Shown here piece after piece: positions 35,710 through 39,668 of a stretch of DNA of 39,668 nucleotides. The position numbers and the translations under genes were made by a program. The stretch is from Venenivibrio stagnispumantis (GTDB taxonomy: Bacteria > Aquificota > Aquificia > Aquificales > Hydrogenothermaceae). How positions within the stretch are numbered: the stretch's first letter is position 1; each line of letters begins with the position of its first letter. The notes under the pieces are model-generated. The model was not told the origin of the DNA and did not search any database. It saw nothing but the letters and a program-made list of their open reading frames with translations. The stretch is from the NCBI RefSeq assembly GCF_900182795.1, contig NZ_FXTX01000016.1:1-39668 (forward strand), given 5' to 3'.

Positions 35710-36586
35710 TTATTATCTCTACAAAACTATTTTTAGTTTGACAGCCACTGCAATTAGAACATCCGGATTCTCTGTTTATTCCCAAGCTTTCAAGATAATC
35801 AAAAGAGTAAGATATATTATTTCCTTCTTCATCTATAAACACAACTTCTTCTTTTATAAAATCATAACTTTTAACGGTTAAATTTTTACCTTCTATGGAA
35901 ACAACAGAGCCAATTTCTGGAAGATTATTTCTTATTGAGTAGTTATCTTTTTCAAAAGCAAGACAACACATCAATCTTCCACATATACCTGTAAATTTAG
36001 CCGGAGTAGGTGGTAAATTTTGCTCTTCTAACATTTCCACAGAAACTGTATCAAATTTATCTAAGAATAGATTACAACAACATTGATGGCCACAGATACC
36101 GACAGCCCCTGCAAGCTGGACACCATCTCTAACACCAACCTGCATCATTTGTATTCTTGTTTTAATCCTTTTTGCAAGCTCTTTAACAAGCTCCCTAAAA
36201 TCTACCCTACTTTCTGCAGTATAATAGAAAAATACTTTTGATTTATCAAGAGGAATATATGATTTAAGAAGATTCATTTTAAGTCCGAATTTTTCTGCAA
36301 GCTCTTTACATATCTCAAAATATTTTTTTGCTTCTTCTTCATTTTTATCAAACTGCTCTATATCTTTTTTATTTGCTTTTCTTTTGAATTTAACCTTTTG
36401 TTCCTGTGGAACGGTATTTCCAAGCACCAAAACTACTTCTTCCCCTTTTTCTGATTCTACTACTATAAAATCTCCCTTCTTTATATATACCGGAACTTCC
36501 ACTTCTGAAAATTTATGAGTATCTAAAAACCTAATTCTTACATATTTTGTTTTAACTTCCTGCTTCTTTATATTATTAAACTCCAT
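35699..36586 (-). CDS. ricT: PSP1-domain protein (RicT/YaaT family)
   Basis: Protein of 295 residues. VGVRDGVQLAGAVGICGHQC, with CCC just after, and PPTPAKFTGICGRLMCCLAF carry the conserved cysteines that bind iron-sulfur clusters in the Ric complex of Bacillus. FYYTAESRVDFRELVKELA is the PSP1 core. In Bacillus RicT with its partners affects RNA maturation and development; the role in Gram-negatives is less clear. The order tmk-holB-ricT is conserved across distant phyla and is seen here. A C-terminal cysteine cluster (SGCSNCSGCQTKN) is an extra feature and may hold a metal. Confidence 0.9.
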   Translation of the reverse strand: MEFNNIKKQEVKTKYVRIRFLDTHKFSEVEVPVYIKKGDFIVVESEKGEEVVLVLGNTVPQEQKVKFKRKANKKDIEQFDKNEEEAKKYFEICKELAEKFGLKMNLLKSYIPLDKSKVFFYYTAESRVDFRELVKELAKRIKTRIQMMQVGVRDGVQLAGAVGICGHQCCCNLFLDKFDTVSVEMLEEQNLPPTPAKFTGICGRLMCCLAFEKDNYSIRNNLPEIGSVVSIEGKNLTVKSYDFIKEEVVFIDEEGNNISYSFDYLESLGINRESGCSNCSGCQTKNSFVEIINEH

Positions 36587-36588
36587 AA

Positions 36589-37497
36589 TTACCTCGCTTT
36601 TAGATTAAGATAAAATCCTTCTAATGCCAATTTTTTCTTAACACCTTTTTCCACAGATAGCTTTAAAATTTTTAACTCTTTTAATATATTCTCATACTCT
36701 TTTATATCAATTTTATTTTCAGAAAATAAATTATAAACTAAAATTTCAAAAATGTTTATTACATCTTTTAAATCTTCTTCATCTAATTTATCTAATATTT
36801 CTGCAAGGGTTATAATACCTTCTATATGAATTTTATCTTGAATGAGATTAACCAAATCTTTTGAGTATCTTAATATCTCTTCTTTTCCTGCGACTTTAAA
36901 TGCAAGACATAAATTTTCTTTTGCTATATTTAAGATTATTTCATTTGGTTTTATATTTTTTTGTTCTAAAATTTGTTTTATATTATCAATATCAAGTGGA
37001 GAAAATCTTATTTTTTTACATCTTGATACGATTGTTGGAAGTAAAAGGTTTTGGGTAGAAGTTGTGAGTATTATTGCTGTTTTTTCCGGTGGTTCTTCCA
37101 AGGTTTTAAGCAATGCATTGGCTGCTTCTGTATTCATTTTTTGGGCATCTTCTATTATTACTACCTTCCATTTGTTATCTTTTAGGGCAAAAAAATTATT
37201 AATCTCTCTAATCTGGTCTATCTTTATTTGATTTTCTGAAGAATTTATTTTTATATTCGGATGATATGGTAATTCTTTATTTTCATTTATTATATTATTT
37301 ACCAATTTACAATCTTGGCATTCACCGCATCCAAATAATTGATTTTTTTCACAAACCAATCCTCTTGCTGTATATAAAGCGGTCAATTTTTTACCGGAGC
37401 AATCTTTACCTTCAAATAATAATGATAAAGAATCATAACCTTTTGAAAGAATATTTCCTATTAAGATTTTCTCTTTTTCTCTACCGATTAATCTCAT
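36589..37497 (-). CDS. holB: DNA polymerase III delta-prime subunit
   Basis: Clamp-loader AAA+ protein of 302 residues. The P-loop region GKDCSGKKLTA is degenerate, usual for delta-prime. The zinc module is visible as CEKNQLFGCGECQDCKLV. KWKVVIIEDAQKMNTEAANA is the Walker B region, with LLKTLEEPPEKT and the SRCKKI sensor motif (the SRC arginine acts on the neighbouring subunit). Works with delta and tau/gamma to load the sliding clamp. The ATG directly follows the tmk stop. Confidence 0.92.
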   Translation of the reverse strand: MRLIGREKEKILIGNILSKGYDSLSLLFEGKDCSGKKLTALYTARGLVCEKNQLFGCGECQDCKLVNNIINENKELPYHPNIKINSSENQIKIDQIREINNFFALKDNKWKVVIIEDAQKMNTEAANALLKTLEEPPEKTAIILTTSTQNLLLPTIVSRCKKIRFSPLDIDNIKQILEQKNIKPNEIILNIAKENLCLAFKVAGKEEILRYSKDLVNLIQDKIHIEGIITLAEILDKLDEEDLKDVINIFEILVYNLFSENKIDIKEYENILKELKILKLSVEKGVKKKLALEGFYLNLKAR

Positions 37498-38112
37498 CTA
37501 TATAATTTTTTTAGCCGATAATATATTAATTATTTTATCAAAAATAATATTTTCATTTTCTGTTCCATCAAGAATAATAAATCTATCTTTTTCTTCCTCA
37601 GCAATTTTTAAAAAACCCTCTCTTAATTTTTGGTGAAAAGTTATATCTTCCTGTTCTATTCTGTCTTTATCTTTTAATCTTTTTAAACTTTCCGATACCG
37701 GTATATCTATCAAAAAAGTTATATCCGGTTTTAATCCATCTGTAGCCAAATTATTAAGATAATCAACAATATTTCTATCTATTCCCCTTGCAAAATGTTG
37801 ATAAGCAACCGTTGAATCTATAAATCTATCAGATATAACAATATATCCTTCTTCTAATTTAGGTTTTATAACATTATAGATATGTATATTTCTATCAGCT
37901 TCATATAGAAGTAGTTCAGCAATATTCGGGAATATTTCGTCCCAATGGGATAAAACTATCTCCCTTATTTTTAAACCTATTTTTGTTCCACCGGGTTCTC
38001 TTGTTAGAATTACTTTTTTTCCAATATATTCTAAATATTCTTTTAGTTTCCTTGCCTGTGTAGATTTACCGGCTCCTTCTATCCCTTCAAATGTTATAAA
38101 AACTCCTTTCAT
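37498..38112 (-). CDS. tmk: Thymidylate kinase
   Basis: Protein of 204 residues. FITFEGIEGAGKSTQARKL is the P-loop, LTREPGGTKIG the thymidylate-binding DR/REPGGT segment and VISDRFIDSTVAYQHFARG the substrate-site region. It phosphorylates dTMP to dTDP. The start at ATG 38110-38112 has GAGG 8 bases upstream; an in-frame TTG immediately before is not needed. First gene of the minus-strand operon tmk-holB-ricT-kdsD-HATPase. Confidence 0.95.
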   Translation of the reverse strand: MKGVFITFEGIEGAGKSTQARKLKEYLEYIGKKVILTREPGGTKIGLKIREIVLSHWDEIFPNIAELLLYEADRNIHIYNVIKPKLEEGYIVISDRFIDSTVAYQHFARGIDRNIVDYLNNLATDGLKPDITFLIDIPVSESLKRLKDKDRIEQEDITFHQKLREGFLKIAEEEKDRFIILDGTENENIIFDKIINILSAKKII

Positions 38113-38203
38113 CAACCTATCCTCTAAATGCCAAAAATCATAAAAAATTTAACATAAAGATTATAATATAAACTATATAAAAAATTTTTCAGGAGGAATT
38201 AAA

Positions 38204-38440
38204 ATGGCAATAGATAGACAAAAAGTAGAAGAAGTAATTGAGCAAGTAAGACCTTATTTAAGATTTGATGGTGGTGATGTGGAGCTTGTTGATGTTTCGG
38301 AAGATGGAACAGTATATGTTAGATTAATGGGTTCTTGCTCCGGATGTAGTATGTCTTTATGGACATTAAAAGGTGGTATAGAAGCAAGATTAAAACAGGC
38401 TATCCCAGAAATAAAAGAAGTAGTTGCAGTGAATCTCTAA
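38204..38440 (+). CDS. NifU C-terminal-domain (Nfu-type) iron-sulfur scaffold
   Basis: Protein of 78 residues consisting only of the Nfu domain: VRPYLRFDGGDVELVDV, then MGSCSGCSMS with C45 and C48, and a C-terminal PEIKEVVAV strand. It assembles or transfers a [4Fe-4S] cluster. There is no A-type N-terminal domain as in NfuA. Strong AGGAGG ribosome site 7 bases before the ATG. The 88-base gap to the divergent tmk gene contains a TATAAT at 38162-38167 without a good -35. Confidence 0.92.
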   Translation: MAIDRQKVEEVIEQVRPYLRFDGGDVELVDVSEDGTVYVRLMGSCSGCSMSLWTLKGGIEARLKQAIPEIKEVVAVNL

Positions 38441-38457
38441 AATTAAATTTTTGTAAT

Positions 38458-38486
38458 TTGACAAATTTAGTTTTCATACTTATAAT
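38458..38486 (+). promoter_or_regulatory. Consensus sigma-70 promoter upstream of the lipoprotein gene
   Basis: TTGACA at 38458-38463, a 17-base spacer, then TATAAT at 38481-38486: an exact match to the housekeeping consensus at optimal spacing. Transcription would start near 38493, about 30 bases before the lipoprotein ATG. It predicts very strong expression of the two coiled-coil envelope proteins downstream. Confidence 0.88.
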
Positions 38487-38523
38487 TAGGAATATAAATT
38501 AATTTCTTTCAGGAGGAGAAAAG

Positions 38524-38907
38524 ATGAAAAAGTATGTATTAAAAGCAGTAGCTTTATCAACCGTTGCAGTTTTTGCATTAACAAGCTGTGCAAATTATGC
38601 TACTAAGGAGTATGTAGACCAACAATTTGGAGCAGTTAACTCTAAATTAGATTCCTTAGAAACAAAAGTATCTAACCTTGAAAAAGAAGTAGCTAATGCA
38701 AAAGCAGCTAATAAAGCTGAGGTAGAAGCATTGAAATCAAAGGTTGCAAATCTTGAGTCAGAAATATCAGCAGCTAAAAATAGCTGTCCTACAGCTTGTG
38801 AAGATAAAATTAACAAACTTGAAAGAGATGTAGATGCTTTGAAAGAAAAAATTCAAAAATCTCAATCTGAAATGGAAAAAGAAATGGAAAATAAAGCAAG
38901 AAAGTAA
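38524..38907 (+). CDS. Coiled-coil lipoprotein with Lpp-like C-terminus
   Basis: Protein of 127 residues. Lipoprotein signal MKKYVLKAVALSTVAVFALT with lipobox LTSC, so C22 becomes the lipidated first residue. NYATKEYVDQQFGAVNS follows, then two stretches of coiled coil with Ala/Leu heptads separated by CPTAC (C88, C92). The C-terminus ENKARK resembles the YRK end of Braun lipoprotein, whose terminal lysine is joined to peptidoglycan. It may tether outer membrane to wall, but it is longer than the E. coli protein (58 mature residues). AGGAGG ribosome site and a consensus promoter point to abundant expression. Function is inferred; the family is not recognised with certainty. Confidence 0.85.
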   Translation: MKKYVLKAVALSTVAVFALTSCANYATKEYVDQQFGAVNSKLDSLETKVSNLEKEVANAKAANKAEVEALKSKVANLESEISAAKNSCPTACEDKINKLERDVDALKEKIQKSQSEMEKEMENKARK

Positions 38908-38930
38908 TATAAACAAGGAGGTTTAACGAA

Positions 38931-39332
38931 GTGAAAAAATTAATATTAGGAGTAGTAGGTTTAGCAGCAATAAATTCTGCTGTTTTTGCTCAGGAATGTG
39001 GTTGTAATGAACCACCGGTTCCAAAGGGCTCGTATGTAACTAAGGAATATGTTGATGATTTAGTATCTAAATTAAATCAAAGATTAGATGCCATTTCAAA
39101 CAGACTTGCAGGTATAGAAAAAGATTTAACAAATCCAAATGCAGACATTTCTTCATTGAAAGAAAGAGTTGCTGCTATAGAAAGTTCTGTAGCCTCTCTT
39201 AAAAATGATTGTCCTGATACTTGCAAATCTAAACTTGATGCTATTGAGAGAAACATTGATACATTAAAAGCTAAACTCCAATCTCATTCTGCCCATGCAG
39301 AAAAATTAATGGAAGAAAAAGCAAGAAAATAA
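38931..39332 (+). CDS. Secreted coiled-coil protein, non-lipidated paralogue of the preceding lipoprotein
   Basis: Protein of 133 residues starting at a GTG with AAGGAGG 9 bases upstream. The signal peptide ends AVFA, giving a mature start QECGCNEPP; no lipobox. VTKEYVDDLVSKLNQRLDAI matches the ATKEYVDQ region of the lipoprotein. CPDTC (C94, C98) sits at the same place between two coil halves, and the end EEKARK again resembles Lpp. The pair is therefore one lipid-anchored and one periplasmic form, possibly mixing in one coiled-coil bundle. Cotranscribed, 23 bases apart, and followed by a terminator. Confidence 0.85.
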   Translation: MKKLILGVVGLAAINSAVFAQECGCNEPPVPKGSYVTKEYVDDLVSKLNQRLDAISNRLAGIEKDLTNPNADISSLKERVAAIESSVASLKNDCPDTCKSKLDAIERNIDTLKAKLQSHSAHAEKLMEEKARK

Positions 39333-39334
39333 AA

Positions 39335-39357
39335 AAAGCGGGCTTTTGGCCCGCTTT
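39335..39357. terminator. Bidirectional rho-independent terminator
   Basis: AAAGCGGGC and GCCCGCTTT pair as a perfect 9-base stem with a 5-base loop. A seven-A run on one side (which overlaps the stem) and AAAAAAATT on the other give U-tracts for the minus-strand direction and a weaker one for the plus strand. It lies between the convergent coiled-coil gene and the thiol peroxidase remnant, about 3 bases after the first stop codon. Confidence 0.92.
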
Positions 39358-39368
39358 AAAAAAATTAA

Positions 39369-39596
39369 TTATAAAGCAGACTTTACTGCATTTAAAACTT
39401 CTTCATAATTTGGTTCTTCTGTAATTTCCGGAACAATTTGTTTGTAAACTATTTTTCCATTTTTATCAACTACGAATATAGCTCTTGCAATAATTCCTGC
39501 TAAAGGACCTTCTGCTATCAATACACCATATTTTTGTCCAAACTCTTTATTTCTATAATCAGAAGCACATGTAATACCAAAACTGATGTATAATAA
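39369..39596 (-). pseudogene. tpx: Thiol peroxidase (Tpx), C-terminal fragment
   Basis: The minus strand encodes CASDYRNKEFGQKYGVLIAE, GPLAGIIARAIFVVDKNGK and VPEITEEPNYEEVLNAVKS, the C-terminal third of an atypical 2-Cys thiol peroxidase. Reading upstream, homology ends near 39575-39590 and an in-frame TAA follows at 39597-39599. The peroxidatic cysteine region is missing. The gene seems cut by an insertion whose end lies near 39590. A frameshift or a very unusual start are the alternatives; sequence beyond the window would decide. Confidence 0.75.
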
Positions 39597-39601
39597 TTAA
39601 T

Positions 39602-39668
39602 ATGAAGAGAGTAAAAAGAGAGTTAATAAAAGAGAATACGGAAGAATTAAAAGAGCTGTTAAAGAAAC
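39602..39668 (+). CDS. Start of a possible transposase gene (N-terminal 22 residues)
   Basis: ATG at 39602 opens a frame to the window edge, MKRVKRELIKENTEELKELL, a short charged helix like the beginning of IS630-type helix-turn-helix transposases. It begins only a few bases after the point where thiol peroxidase homology breaks off, at TA-rich sequence, as expected for an IS630-type element that targets TA. No terminal inverted repeat can be checked because the other end is outside. The family call is tentative. Confidence 0.4.
   Translation, partial: MKRVKRELIKENTEELKELLKK

Noticed and set aside
36842-37231. Plus-strand frame of 129 codons opposite holB
   Set aside because: The minus-strand holB motifs (zinc module, Walker B, SRC) account for this region; the antisense frame has no domain or ribosome site.

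Overview
The window is about 39.7 kb of AT-rich, gene-dense DNA from a Gram-negative bacterium. Gram-negative envelope genes (lpxD, kdsD, a Skp-type chaperone, polysaccharide export) are present. Gene content, protein style and base composition resemble the thermophilic Aquificota, such as Sulfurihydrogenibium and relatives; that assignment is recognition, not proof. There are no rRNA or tRNA genes, no CRISPR array and no gene-free stretch longer than about 120 bases.

Layout. From 1 to about 29.2 kb nearly everything is on the minus strand and forms a surface-polysaccharide locus. Reading in the direction of transcription, the export and chain-length genes come first (SLBB export protein, Wzi-like barrel, Wzz-like protein; 29.2-23.9 kb). 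A nuclease islet follows (23.9-20.5 kb): a Uma2-type protein, three near-identical coiled-coil/PD-(D/E)XK-like paralogues, and a plus-strand nucleotidyltransferase/HI0074 pair. Next is a complete Wbp-type set for UDP-ManNAc(3NAc)A: WbpA 20.4 kb, WbpB 17.8 kb, WbpD 16.8 kb, WbpE-like 15.4 kb, and WbpI/WecB-like epimerase 10.8 kb. Then come a flippase, glycosyltransferases and a Wzy-like polymerase (13.4-4.1 kb), the four GDP-D-glycero-D-manno-heptose enzymes (4.1-1.3 kb), a WecA-like initiating transferase, and the start of a ManC-like gene. Most neighbours overlap by 4-11 bases, so the locus is probably transcribed as long coupled operons.

Right of 29.2 kb: a plus-strand glycosyltransferase broken at a run of 14 A; a second nucleotidyltransferase/HI0074 pair; skp-lpxD-RlmN-like and a STAS-like gene on the plus strand; a minus-strand housekeeping operon (tmk-holB-ricT/PSP1-kdsD-HATPase); an Nfu scaffold; two secreted coiled-coil proteins with Lpp-like ends; a bidirectional terminator; and a thiol peroxidase remnant next to what may be the start of an insertion element.

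The most unusual content: (1) a 452-residue intein with LAGLIDADG motifs, inserted exactly at the catalytic cysteine of the WbpA dehydrogenase; (2) arrays of degenerate 7-base GTG-containing repeats that have entered coding sequences in frame (four separate inserts in one epimerase, one in the WbpD-like acetyltransferase, one forming the flippase N-terminus) and that flank a four-helix-bundle (23S intervening-sequence-type) gene on both sides; (3) a PIN-domain/DegT-aminotransferase fusion whose stop codon lies in such a repeat; (4) two likely frameshifted genes. The link between the four-helix-bundle gene and the 7-base repeats is the best candidate here for an undescribed system.
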